Source: Amphiduros pacificus (lineage: Eukaryota; Annelida; Polychaeta; Phyllodocida; Hesionidae). Taken from it: a stretch of DNA of 64,000 bases. The position numbers and the translations under genes were made by a program. The stretch's first letter is position 1; the number at the start of each line of letters is the position of its first letter. A model generated the notes under the pieces. The model had not been told where the DNA came from. It worked only from the letters and a program-made list of their open reading frames with translations, and did not search any database. The DNA is taken from the NCBI GenBank assembly GCA_949316495.1, contig OX439008.1:15891532-15955531 (forward strand). Reading direction: 5' to 3'. This document shows, in pieces, positions 22,967-35,735 of the stretch.

Positions 22967-23480
22967 CCATAGGCGCTACAATGCCACGGTAGGCGCTACA
23001 ATGCTACGGTAGGCGCTCTAATGCCACCATAGGCGCTATTATGCCACAGTAGGCGCTCCAATGCTACAGTAGGCGCTACAATGCTACAGTAGGCGCTACA
23101 ATGCTAAGGTTGGCGCTACAATGCCAAAGTATGGCGCTACAATGCCACGGTAGGCGCTACAATGCCACAGTAGGTGCTCCAATGTCACGGTAGGCGCTAT
23201 AATGCTATGGTAGTCGCTACACTGCTTCAGTAGGCGCTAAAATGCCACGGTACAATGTTACAGTAGGGACACTAATGATATAGTATGGGCTAAAGCTTAA
23301 GAAGGCGCTACAATTTTAAATTATGCGCTACAATCTGATAGTGGCGGCAATAATCTTATAGTAGGTACAACAACGCTACAATATGATGCACGTTGCTAAA
23401 GTAGGCGCTACAATAGTACAGTAGGGACAATAATTATTGTAGGGGCAACAATGCTGCAGTTAGGGCTACAGCGCCATACT
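22967..23480 (+). repeat. 20-bp minisatellite in HAND intron
   Basis: About 20-25 copies of taggcgctacaatgccacgg, regular to about 23260 and then progressively changed. Weak traces (aggggcaacaatgctgcagt, gagactaaaatgct-type words, spaced about 20 bp) continue to about 23900. The array therefore has a clean left part and a decayed right part. Confidence 0.9.
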
Positions 23481-24930
23481 ATAGCTGACAATGACGAAGT
23501 AATACTATTGACTACAATGTCGCGGCTACTATACTAGGGGTAAAAAGGTTTACTAGGGTTACAATGTTGTATTGAGGACTATTAATGCTTTTCTATGATT
23601 AGAATGCAATTCTGAGGGGCTGTAATGTTATACTATGGATTACAATACAATACAAGGAACAAATATACCGGGAGATACTAGAGATTGAAATGCTATGCTA
23701 GGCAGTGCTATACAAGAGACTAAAGAGCAATACTAGAAAATAAAATGCTAACTAGAGACTAGGATGATATACGGGAGATTAAACGATTTACGACAGACTA
23801 AAATGTTATTCTGGAAAATAAATTGCTGTACTAGAAACTAAAATGCTGTACAAGAGACTAAAATTCTGTGCTAGAGAATTACATGTAAAACTGGGGACCG
23901 CAGATTCCATACTATAGTCAGTAGTTGTGATTCAGTGTGTATGATAGACAATAATTCTACACCACGTAGGCGGAGAGATACACCGTGGGATACCATATTG
24001 TGCTACACTGGTTATATGATGGGATACTTCAGGCAATAATCCGTCGTTGACCTTACTGAACGCACAATTAACAGGATAGTCAGAGAAACGTCTTTGCACT
24101 GAGTACCTCATTTTCCAAATAACTTCCGGAACCAGAAAGATGAGGAATGTAAAGAAAGAAAGCATAGACAGTGTGTTTATTTCTTTATTTTGTTTGTGAA
24201 AATCGATAGATGTTGACTGAGCTTTGCTTAAAATAACATCAATATGGACATTCTCAGATTTCACATATATTAGTGTTTGTTTTTATTATCCTTCATAGTT
24301 TGCCCTTGGAATTTAGTTATAATCATTCTCAAAGGTTTGACCATGACCATTGAGGGACCAGTGAATAGGTATGCAGGGTATAGGTATAGGAGAGGGGTTC
24401 CAAGGAAACCAGGTAGATCTATCTCACATGCAGGTAAAGGCTTGAGGTTGGCCACATGGCTTGTATGTTCACACCACCTCTGTCACTTTTCCATGCCTCG
24501 CTCATTTCATAGCCGCGTCTATTTCGGTGTAATATATCGCATCCGTGACACATACGTATTGTTATGATACTTAAGACAAGTAGAAGGTTTAGCGAGCTTT
24601 ACACACGTAGTAATAGTGAGAGGCTGCATGACACGGCCTCAGTGAGAAAGTCTGGGATCTGGTGATCATCATCAACTCACCCAAACAGCTAGTTAAGATA
24701 CGGTCTTGTTTCATGTGTTAGAATGCCCCACCACCGTTAAATATTCCTTCATTCATTACCAACACAGGCATTTGCTACTCTTTACCATTATCACATCATA
24801 TTTAAAGGATCATTTTATTATACATATCACAAAGCAACAATCTTGGATGAACTGTTAGATCACAAAGCACATGAGTTTACCTTTTATTTGTGGTGATTGA
24901 TTTAAGTTAGTTTTTTTATTGTATTTTCAG

Positions 24931-25047
24931 GAGATTCTGGCGGCGACTACGGGTACTAACACAGAGAACTCACCGAGCAGTCAGAAGAAGGGGAAAGGGC
25001 GAACGGGCTGGCCTCAACATGTATGGGCTGCCGAACTCAAGCCATAG
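24931..25047 (+). CDS. HAND: HAND bHLH transcription factor, exon 2
   Basis: Exon 2 encodes the last 38 residues. It begins EILAATTG and ends GKGRTGWPQHVWAAELKP before a TAG stop. The GRTGWPQHVWA block is the diagnostic C-terminal motif of HAND proteins; vertebrate HAND2 ends TGWPQHVWALELKQ. The acceptor is attttcag at 24923-24930. The join with exon 1 is in phase 0 and gives KRKREL-EIL, matching the vertebrate KKELNEIL. Confidence 0.97.
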   Translation, partial: EILAATTGTNTENSPSSQKKGKGRTGWPQHVWAAELKP

Positions 25048-25377
25048 AGGCTCTCAAATATATCTATAGACAATGTGTATATATATTATCACTACTGGAA
25101 GTTATGATCAAACCTCTAAAAAAGACTGTAGTGGATAGACTTGTTATTTATTATGACAATATTTATGTATAAATAGGCACACGAGTTGGCAGTATAGAAG
25201 CTGCAAAAAAGTCAAACAAAACAAATTTGGCCAAAAAGGAGAATATTTCATTTTAGGAGATTTTTTTTCCAATATAGGAAATCAGATTGTAAAATAAATG
25301 AAACAAATTGGACAATTACATTGCACAAATCTTGCCATCCAGTCTGTGGCACGATCTGTGAATTGTGGTGTAATAAA
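25048..25377 (+). promoter_or_regulatory. HAND 3' UTR and polyadenylation signal
   Basis: This is the AT-rich stretch after the HAND stop, with a canonical AATAAA at 25372-25377 as the best candidate polyadenylation signal. The transcript end is not proven by sequence alone. Confidence 0.5.
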
Positions 25378-28300
25378 CTAAATTTCTAAATGAAGTACTC
25401 TAAGTCTAAATCGTACCACTTTTATATACATTATACAGTATATTCATTGTGAACTGACTGCATTCTGAGATTATAACAAATTCTTGCCAGGGTCACGGTG
25501 TTTTTGACCTGTAGAATTCAAACACTTAGTGAAATGTGTCTAGTTTATCGTATCGTCTCAACGTCGCCAATTTCATTTGTACATTTCATGCAGGCTGTGT
25601 TCACATTCAGGTATGTCAGATATTTTAAAATCCCTCGCCCCGGTCTTTTCGCCGTTTATCAGATAAATGTCTTTACCTTGTCAAAATTTCATGAGTATAT
25701 GCAATTGACTTGAGCTGTATAAGTAGAGTTGAATCTCATTGTGTAATTATATAAAAGGTTCCAGAATAAAAAGGCTCCAGAATAAATTTTAATCGCCTAC
25801 AAACTCAACCGTCACCTCTTGCCTGACGTAGAATCAAACTATGGGAATATAAACGTCGATCCAGGCTGGCTGATGAAGGGTTAGCATTTGACTTTAGCAA
25901 GCGACCCTCCCAGTACAGATCTCAGCCATTAGGGTAATGATGGGTCTGTAATTCTCATAATGGGATAGAACAGTGGTTTGGGCAGACGTAGCGTGACGTC
26001 CTGTGGTCACATTGACGTGGTCAGGCAGGCGTGATGGAGGCACACGTTATCGTCACGGTGTCAGGATGGTATGAGGGGGTGGTAAAAAGGGGGGGGGGGT
26101 GATAGGGGTACCCGATGTGACCCGAAAGAAATCCACACCGGTTCTTAGTTCAGCCCCAACAAGATTGAGACATTTCTCACTAAACCTGACTATTTTTAAC
26201 ACGTTGTGCTTGCTCATTGAGGAAGAAACAAAACTATAATACTATACCAGGGTCACACCAAAAATTCTTTTTCAAATCAGACGAAGAAAATTAAGTACAC
26301 ATAGATTTATGAAAAAATAGAAAATAGATATGTGTATATTTATAGGTTATTGTTTACTTTTGGCACCCAGTACATGTTTCCTATTTGTAACAAGGGAGTG
26401 TGCAATATGCACAAGGATCAAGGTTTAACAAAGGAGTGTGCAATATGTGGTGAGACAGATGGCGGAAGACAGAGATGTCCATTTCTCACTGAACTCATTT
26501 CTCATTACCTCAATTACCCTTCTAGTTCATTTCAAGTGTCATAAATTAGGGTTCTTTGATTCCAAAGTGGTATTGTTATAATGATTATTAATTATGCAAT
26601 TCCATTGTAATTGAATAATTGTACATGTTAATAAACAGGTTAATTTCTTAACTCACGTCCAATAAATGTCTTTATGTGTGAGAAATGTCTGTGAAGTTTA
26701 ATTGTGCACAACCTGTGCCACTTTCAGTTAATATAATTGTAAATATTGATGTAATGGACAATTTCAACCAAATATTTACCAGATGCCCAAATATGGTCAT
26801 TTTGGATCACGTGATCTCGTGTGATAACACACTTATTATGATACACACACTTTATGACGCAATGAATGATAAAAAACAATGTAATGTATGAATATGTAAT
26901 AAATCTATTGAAACCAGATAGATGTCTTAAGTTGGTGGTATTTCGATTGGTTACATATAACTTGGAGTATAATTTGTATTTATTATACTCAAAGGTTTTG
27001 AGTATAATACCTTTTTATGCTGCGAGGGTCCATGAATGGGGGGCGGGGTATTTTTTTTTTTTTTGGGGGGGGGGGGGAACCTGAAACTCAGTAAATGCAA
27101 GCTTATATATGCATGATTGTTGTGTGAAATTATTGATGGTATATAACATGACAAGTTGACAAGACCGAAGAAAGTTCACACATTTGTCAAATAAAATGTT
27201 GAAATTACACAGGAAAATACACAGGAAATAAACAACAAGTTTTGAAGGTATATATTTGCTGTTTCAGAAATTTCCATAAATTGCAATATCAAACCAGAAT
27301 GATCTCACCACACGGTACACTATTTACTAGCAATTACATAAACTTTAAATTCCATCTGAATACAAAACATTCATCCAACAAAAACATCAAGTTGTTATTG
27401 ATTCTTTAATATATCATGGCTACACAAAGTGCATAGGTGTGTGTATTTGCACTGCAAGACCCTACCATTTTATAAAGCGATTCAATACTTTTAAAACAAA
27501 TTCTATTACAATTAATTTATTTACTTATCAAGCATAACCATTTATCTTTTCCTTGTAATAGACCTTCTATTATCACCCAATGATTCCAAATGTTTAAGTG
27601 CCCACTTAGAGGTGAAAAAATAAAATATTGTCTAATAAGAAGACATATCTAAATGGAAGATAATGTTTTCTCACAGCGCTTAGTGTTGGAGTCGCCAGGT
27701 TGCCTAGACTCCGTCCCATCCCTTGACGCCACTCAATTGTGCGTCAAACTGCCATAAAGTCGGCCCAAGACTCATCCCACATACATTAACATAAATCATG
27801 CTAGCGACAGTGCCTGACACTTTACACAAATGTCATGATCTAACATGACAAATATATTGTTACTCTTAGCTTCTGATTGATATCTTGGGCAATTAAGTTA
27901 CTTACCAAGTTCATTTTTCCGCTTGGGTGTTATCTGTTGTCGTTCTTTCTATAAAATATAAAAATGCTATAGTATATTGATATATAAGATATACCAAATC
28001 GTGATATAAATTAATCGTATTTTCTACACAAAATATCCCATTAATCATCAGACATTCTTGCATAATATCCAAGTAATCAAGCTGTTATGGAAGTTAAAAT
28101 TTTTATTTTCATTATCTCATCACAGCTTCTGGGCGCTTCTTTGATTATTAATAAAGGGTCAAAATATATAGGATATTCCAAAGAGTAACATAAATGTATC
28201 TTGTTTCTACACAAAACATTCAACAAATCATCAACTGTCTCTGAGAAATGTATACCTTTATTTTTATTCAGGCTATTACATCACTGCGTTAGCTATGTAA

Positions 28301-29040
28301 ACCATCATTTGAGTCATGCGATGTAGACTTGTGGACACGGGCATCAAAATATCACGGACCTGTCCGTGTTCATGACACGAAACGATTTATCTAAAGTGAA
28401 TTTCCAATTCAAAATGGGCATTTCGTTCTGATCAAAGAAGTGAAATTCCATTTGGTTAGATGGAAATGAATTGCACTCCAAATCAGATGCAGATCAGCTG
28501 AAGATGTGGTATTGTCTGGAAATAAATCATATGTATTTTCCGTGAGGCTCAGATTATTTTTCATTTTTTATCATCAATATATATTGCCTCAGTTTGAGAT
28601 TTCTATAGAAAATGAGGTGATGACGTCGGTGAGCCATACGGTGTTCAATACTTAACTTACTTTTTTTGCTACTTTGTTCTTGGTCTGCAAAACTTGGTAG
28701 ATATATGAGATTATCATTTATATGCCTATTATATCAATGGTCAGCACATCTCTTCGGCTTTTGGTCAGTGTTTATACAGACAAGTCATGGATGACCGCTG
28801 CTGGCATGATATGCAGAGATCTGTTCCAGACAGAAGATATCATCTTTAAAGGGCATCTCGTCTGTTATGAAACTAATACTGATGTCATCAAACCTCACTA
28901 AACTTTAACATTGGAGATCTTCAGATCTGCATTGCTAAATCCACATAAACAATGCCTCTGGTTTTGAATTTGATATCACTTAAGAAGTTTACATGCCAAG
29001 ACCGCCAGTTATATGTGCCGTGCACCTATACATTCATGTA
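25378..29040. other. Intergenic, no gene seen
   Basis: AT-rich sequence without coding signal. A diverged direct repeat of about 75 bp is visible at 27985-28060 and 28165-28245 (ttttctacacaaaatatccc against tttctacacaaaacattcaa). A G-run (27065-27078) and a GC-richer patch near 27690-27780 are the only other local features. Confidence 0.4.
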
Positions 29041-29600
29041 TCCACTGTCCTACTTCCGTGAACCTACACTCCTATACTCGTGAACCTACACTCCTACGTC
29101 CGTGAACCTACATTCCTACAACCGTGCACCTACATTGTTACACCCATGCACCTACACTCCTACATCCGTGCACCTACATTCCTTCATACATGCACCTACA
29201 CTCCTACATCCGTGCACCTACATTCCTTCACCCATGCACCTACACTCCTACATCCGTGCACCTACATTCCTTCACCCATGACCTATACTCCTACATCCGT
29301 GCTCCTATACCTGTGCACCTACACCCGTGCACCTACACCCGTGCACCTACACACGTGCACCTACACTCCTACACCTGTGCACCTACACTCCTACACCTGT
29401 GCACCTACATTGCTACACCCATGCACCTACACTCCTACAACCGTGAACCCTGCACCTATACCTGTACATCTATATCCATACAGTCCTACACCAATACACC
29501 AATACACCAATACACCAATACACCCCTGCACCGACGCCCCTGCACCTACATCCACGCACCTACACCCACGCACCTACATCCCTGCACGTATACAACTGTG
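29041..29600 (+). repeat. 22-bp minisatellite
   Basis: About 25 imperfect copies of cacctacactcctacatccgtg or close variants, fraying at the right into shorter ccaatacac and cctacacccg units. Long open frames of the H-L-H-S-Y type are produced by the repeat. Confidence 0.92.
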
Positions 29601-30064
29601 AACTATTACCCAAACACAAATTGAGAATTAAGAAAATGACCTTCAGTTCCAAATGACAAGCATCTATCAATGTAATGGAACTGTAAAGGCCACATTAACA
29701 CTTGAGATATTTTTTGTCCGAAGACATTGCAATTTTCCACCCTGCATTCAACTACACCATACAGAATGGCAGAAATATCATCAACTTATCTTCAATCGTA
29801 TAACAATTTTGATGAAAGGTTTGGATATTTCTCAAATATGACATTGAAAACCGGACCAACGAGAAAACAGGTGTTTACTTAATACAAAATATAAAACTAG
29901 TGTGTCAATAGAAATAAGATTGACCGTAAGTATATTTCGGTTTTATGTATTTCTTGATACACAAGAGTATATATCTGAACATTATATTTAAGACCTATCA
30001 TAGATTGAATCACAGATTGCTTGGCTGCTGTCTGAAGGTGTTCCCCGTGCACTTCTCCAGAGTG

Positions 30065-31185
30065 AGTGAGTGAGCTCAGATGATTGTGTGTTGACCAGTC
30101 TACAGTGAGCTCAGATGATTGTGTGTTGGCCAGTACACGGTGAGCTCAGATGATTGTGTGTTGGACGGTGAGCTCAGATGATTGTGTGTTGACCAGTATA
30201 CGGTGAGCTCAGATGATTGTGTGTTGAACGGTGAGCTCAGATGATTGTGTGTTGACCAGTATATGGTGAGTTCAGATGATTGTGTGTTGGACGGTACACA
30301 GTGAGCTCAGATGATTGTGTGTTGGACGGTACACAGTGAGCTCAGATGATTGTGTGTTGACCAGTATACAGTGAGCTCAGATGATTGTGTGTTGGCCAGT
30401 ACACGGTGAGCTCAGATGATTGTGTGTTGGACGGTACACGGTGAGCTCAGATGATTGTGTGTTGACCAGTATACAGTGAGCTCAGATGATTGTGTGTTGG
30501 CCAGTACACGGTGAGCTCGGATGATTGTGTGTCAGAGGTATACGGTGAGCTCAGATGATTGTGTGTCGCACGGTATACAGTGAGCTCAGATGATTGCGTG
30601 TCGGACGGTGAGCTCAGATGATTGTGTGTCGGACTGTATACGGTGAGCTCAGATGATTGTGTGTCTGACTGTATACGGTGAGCTCAGATGATTGTGTGTT
30701 GGCCAGTATACAGTGAGCTCAGATGATGGTGTGTTGGATGGTATACGGTGAGTTCAGATGATTGTGTGTCGGACGGTATACGGTGAGCTCAGATGATTGC
30801 GTGTCGGACGGTGAGCTCAGATGATTGTGTGTCGGACTGTATACGGTGAGCTCAGATGATTGTGTGTCTGACTGTATACGGTGAGCTCAGATGATTGTGT
30901 GTTGGCCAGTATACAGTGAGCTCAGATGATTGTGTGTTGGCCAGTACACGGTGAGCTCAGATGATTGTGTGTCAGAGGTATACGGTGAGCTCAGATGATT
31001 GTGTGTCGGACGGTATACGGTGAGCTCAGATGATTGCGTGTCGGACGGTGAGCTCAGATGATTGTGTGTCGGACTGTATACGGTGAGCTCAGATGAATGT
31101 GTGTCTGACTGTATACGGTGAGCTCAGATGATTGTGTGTTGGCCAGTATACAGTGAGCTCAGATGAATGTGTGTTGGACGGTAAA
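30065..31185 (+). repeat. 35/28-bp minisatellite with higher-order structure
   Basis: About 33 copies of a gtgagctcagatgattgtgt core occur in two length forms: 35 bp, and 28 bp lacking the gtatac/gtacac linker. A block marked by the variant gattgcgtgtcggacg recurs at about 30592, 30795 and 31032, with the same series of variants after it. This shows amplification of multi-monomer blocks. Confidence 0.95.
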
Positions 31186-31330
31186 CAGTCCAGGTTCTGC
31201 CTCATCACATCGGGCCAGCAAAGACCTTTTGTCAATGGGATAATTTACCTAAAACAGACCTACTCTTCCCTTGTTGGATAGTTTATTATGGCCATTATAG
31301 ATGACCCTGCCTGAGCAACTCAAATTTGAG

Positions 31331-31690
31331 TAGTGAAATCAAGTAAGAGCATGGGTTGCATGAGCTTTTATAAAATAAAAATCTCAAACTGAAAGCAATG
31401 AAATCAAGTAACTGTACAGTTTACAAGAGCTTTAGAAAATAAACTACTCAAACTCAAAGCAATGAAATCACGTAATTGTACAGTATACACGAGTTTAAAA
31501 AAATAAACAACTCAAACTCAAAGCAATGAAATCAAATAAGGGTTCAGTTTACATGAGCTTTATCAAATAAGCAACTGAAACTAAAAGCAATGAAATCAAG
31601 TATACGAGCTTCATAAAATAAGCAACTGAAACTCAAAGCAATTAAGTCAAGTAAAGGAACGAGTAACATGAGGTTTATAAAATGAGCAAG
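31331..31690 (+). repeat. Degenerate ~65-bp tandem repeat
   Basis: Five to six diverged copies of a unit containing caaagcaatgaaatcaagta, a pyrimidine-poor middle, and acatgagctttataaaataa. Divergence is much higher than in the neighbouring 35-bp array. Confidence 0.8.
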
Positions 31691-31779
31691 AAAGCATGAT
31701 AACAAAGCAGCGATAGTGAGCAACACTTTGAAGCTGGGCTACTCAAGGTGCGGTGTGAGCAAATAACAACCGAGGCAGT

Positions 31780-31985
31780 ATAAGCAACTGGGGCAGTCTG
31801 GCTGAGTCCACCAAAGTGTGGCAAACAGCCTGACGGTAGGACAATAACAGTGATCATGGCAAACGAGCTGAGCAACATACTGTGAGCCTTATGACAGGCC
31901 TGTGGAAGCAACAAAAGTAATCTGAGTGAGTTCACCAAGGAGTGCATACAGCCTGGTAGCAGATCGATAACAGTGATCATGACCA
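31780..31985 (+). repeat. Diverged ~123-bp tandem duplication
   Basis: ccaccaaagtgtggcaaaca, then gcctg, then ataacagtgatcatgg recurs about 123 bp later as ttcaccaaggagtgcataca, gcctg, ataacagtgatcatga. Confidence 0.55.
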
Positions 31986-32036
31986 AACCAAACTACGTGA
32001 GCACAAAATGTAAGAAACTTATAGATTCACAGTTTA

Positions 32037-32185
32037 TTTGGCTGAAATAGCTCAATTGGTAGAGCATTCACCTTGAGACCCAGGGACCCCCGATTCGAAT
32101 CCCGGCGAATTACTATCAAGCGCTATGAGCAGACCTTGTTTCGAATCAGCGCTATATAAATGTCACCTTTACCTTTTATACCAAA
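32037..32185 (+). mobile_element. tRNA-derived SINE copy (plus)
   Basis: The head carries RNA polymerase III A- and B-box-like sequences (tagctcaattggtagagc and gattcgaatcc). These are followed by a non-tRNA body (ctatcaagcgctatgagcag ... agcgctatataaatgt) and a caccttta tail. The same body occurs at 14506-14635 and 32968-33035. A functional tRNA gene was considered and rejected because of the shared body. Confidence 0.8.
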
Positions 32186-32967
32186 ACAATAAAACTATGT
32201 AACAGATGAGGTATAAAAACAACCAAGGTTGACTTGATAAAATATTAATTAGAGTGAGCAAAAATAGCATGATGACTTTTACGGACTACGCTGCAACACA
32301 AAGCAAGAGCGGAGCATAGACGGCAGGATTGTGAGTAGCAGGCGATGGCTATAGGGTGCGAGTAGACCGCCCGGCCTAACCCCCACACCGCCCATAGTTT
32401 ACTTTGCTATCAGATACGTGCAGACTGAATGTCGCCCACGCCAGATAAGGATAATGATAAATCATTATAATAATGCCTCGGGTGATTAACAAACAAAACT
32501 TTGCAATAAAATATTACATGGCCACGTCTCGAGTGGTGAAGATGTGTTGCGTACTTCAACCGTGTATACACCAGACTTGGGGTTCTCTCATTTCTTTAAC
32601 ATTAAGATGGTAAAACTCGAGATTCCTAATATTTAATATCTAACTTTTTCATTAAATTTTAAAATCCAGGAGGCAGAATTCAAACTCTATAAATATATTG
32701 TATAGATATACTGCAAATATATTTTTTACCTTATAAATAAGTGTTAACTGATTTGATTAAGTCTAAATTTAACTGGGTTACCATTCATTTGGAATATTTG
32801 TAGATTCAGATATTCACTGATAAGGCCGTGCAAAGATCATACATTGGTTTTGAAGACATAAGATATATTGGGTGAGGTTGACAATGGAATCAATAATAAT
32901 AGGATTTATTTTAGAAATTTCTACATCCACATCCTGACCTTGACCCCTGGCTCTATCAGTCTCTCCA
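32186..32967. other. Intergenic, no gene seen
   Basis: AT-rich DNA between two SINE copies. A small GC-richer patch lies near 32340-32400. Confidence 0.4.
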
Positions 32968-33035
32968 ATAACTAATAATAATAAAACATTTATATAGCGC
33001 TATATCAGACTAGGTCTGCTCATTGTGCTTTTGAA
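32968..33035 (-). mobile_element. SINE 3'-end fragment (minus)
   Basis: On the minus strand it reads gcacaatgagcagacctag, then tatagcgctatataaatgtt, then an attatt tail. This matches the 3' half of the other two SINE copies. The tRNA-like head is absent, as in the common 5'-truncated insertions. Confidence 0.65.
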
Positions 33036-34483
33036 ACATTGATCATGACGATGAAATATATAAACAACTTTTGTCTTTTGTGGTACAGGGGTGTCGATAG
33101 TTACGGAATAGACTGTAATATGGACAAATTAGATAAACAAAATATATGTTTTGATAGCTATGCAAGGCTGCAACTTTGACGCTTTGCATGGCTGGTTGAT
33201 ATATATGTGTGTGTGGCATTTGATATAAGATTAGAAGTATAAATAAGCCAGCAATATTATCTTATCTGATGTCATCACAGGACACGCCCACATTATCTTT
33301 ACCCATGATGCAACATGAATGCATTATCCATACAGTGACTTATCCTTCACTCAACTATTCACAGATATTTCAAATTGCATAAGCCCATTGACAGTTTGTC
33401 ATCTCCATATCGATATCAAGATTGCGAATTGTCTCGTCAACATGGTGTCTTCTGATACAAAATATCAGATACTACTTACCCAATTTTACCAATTTTAAAA
33501 ACAGCTGTACGATTTCAAATATCTTCATATCGTAAATGAGTCTGACATTGTTAGGATGTAGAATGGTAGTCAGCAAAATCTTGGAGTATATGATTATTCC
33601 AAGGTAAAATTAACCAGGTAAATAAATCAATACTATAAGACCAAATGGAACGTTGTAAATAGGGATTTGACAAATGTGTTATGATTATAAGAACCAATTA
33701 AAATCCTTGTATATGAAGAGAGAGCTATTAAATGTATCAATCCTAGTAGACTCCACGGGACCCCTGCATACAGAAATCTATCTAATGTGTTCATATGAGA
33801 CATTTTCATGGATCCTTATACAAAGGAATGTTTCTAATCTGTAAATATTAAAATACTGCATGGGACCCTAAATATATATTAAGGATTTGACAAATGTAGA
33901 TATTAAGGATCCTTCGTATGCGGGGATCTGATAATAAATGTTTATTCTTTAGGCCAGAGATGTTCTATTGTATTGTTTTAAGCATGCACCTTAGTTTCTG
34001 AGTTTGTTAATTCTATGTTGTGCAGCATTGGCAAATTATATGGGTTTCCATATTCATAGATATCTCAATTTTAGTCAAGATAATGTTATGAAATGTTGAT
34101 AAAGCTACCATAATCATGCACAAATTAACGCTTTCAATCATATCAAACAATGCTTATAAACGCATATGAAGGAGCAGTTTTTTTATTTGTACTAGATCTG
34201 GGAGCCTTAATATTTATTAGTTTGACTGTAAACATATCAATTAAACCAATTGATAAATATCTTGAAATCAATATATCGAACTATATATGGCACGAAACTA
34301 TAGTTGTGTACTGAAAACGTTAATATACATCTGTGTGAATTTGACCATGATTAAACTAACATGACTAATGAGAGGATAAAAGTGTATACAAGATGCGAAT
34401 AACTGCACCACAACATTAAATAAACAATGGAAATTACCAACCTTCGTAGTCTGTTCATTTCATCTCATTTCAGAATGCATCAT

Positions 34484-34521
<38 letters not shown>

Positions 34522-34625
34522 CATCCATCATATTTGATGTTCATGATAAATACATTTTAAATATATATATGACAAAACCAGTGTGTTAAGTAACATTTGA
34601 TTTTATTGTTAAAGAAAATGTGTAA
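33036..34625. other. Intergenic with an old ~65-bp repeat
   Basis: No gene seen. Between 33660 and 33940 there are diverged recurrences of a gggatttgacaaatgt piece and of a gatcctt-atacaaagg-like piece, suggesting a decayed tandem repeat. A run of about 34 A residues lies at 34487-34520. Confidence 0.35.
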
Positions 34626-35735
34626 TGATAAGTTACAGCCAGGGCTTTTTGTGGATGGAGCATTGGGCGGTGAATATGTGAGGATAAGTTACAGCCAGGG
34701 CTTTCCATAGATGGAGCAATGGGAAGGGATTGTGTGAGGATAAGTTACAGCCAGGGCTTTCCATAGATGGAGCAATGGGAGGGGAATATGTGAGGATAAG
34801 TTACAGCCAGGGCTTTCCATAGATGGAGCAATGGGAGGGGAATATGTGAGGATAAGTTACAGCCAGGGCTTTCCATAGATGGAGCAATGGGAAGGGATTA
34901 TGTGAGGATAAGTTACAGCCAGGGCTTTCCATAGATGGAGCAATGGGAGGGGAATATGTGAGGATAACTTACAGCTAGGGCTTTCCATAGATGGAGCAAT
35001 GGGAGGGGAATATGTGAGGATAAGTTACAGCCAGGGCTTTCCATAGATGGAGCAATGGGAGGGGAATATGTGAGGATAAGTTACAGCCAGGGTTTTCCAT
35101 AGATAGAGCAATGGGAGGGGAATATGTGAGGATAAGTTACAGCCAGGGCTTGCCTTAGATGGAGCAATGGGAGGGGAATATGTGAGGATAAGTTACAGCC
35201 AGGGCTTTCCATAGATGGAGCAATGGGAGGGGAATATGTGAGGATAAGTTACAGACAAGGCTTTCCATAGATGGAGCAATGGGAGGGGAATATGTGAGGA
35301 TAAGTTACAGCCAGGGCTTTCCATAAATGGAGCAATGGGAGGGGAATATGTGAGGATAAGTTACAGCCAGGGCTTTCCATAGATGGAGCAATGGGAAGGG
35401 ATTATGTGAGGATAAGTTACAGCCAGGGCTTTCCATAGATGGAGCAATGGGAAGGGAATATGTGAGGATAAGTTACAGCCAGGGCTTTCCATAGATGGAG
35501 CAATGGGAGGGGAATATGTGAGGATAGGTTACAGCCAGGGCTTTCCATAGATGGAGCAATGGGAAGGGATTGTGTGAGGATAAGTTACAGCCAGGGCTTT
35601 CCATAGATGGAGCAATGGGAGGGGAATATGGGAGGATAAGTTACAGCCAGGGCTTTCCATAGATAAGGCAATGGGAGGGGAATATGTGAGGATAAGTTAC
35701 AGCCAGGGCTTTCCATAGATGGAGCAATGGGAGGA
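34626..35735 (+). repeat. 56-bp minisatellite, about 19 copies
   Basis: The unit gaggataagttacagccagg + gctttccatagatggagcaa + tgggaggggaatatgt recurs every 56 bp (for example 34680, 34736), with few differences. The array is strongly homogeneous, so it is young or under active homogenisation. Confidence 0.95.

Noticed and set aside
32037-32110. Functional tRNA gene
   Set aside because: A/B-box-like sequences are present, but the tRNA-like head is fused to a body shared with two other copies, so this is a SINE.
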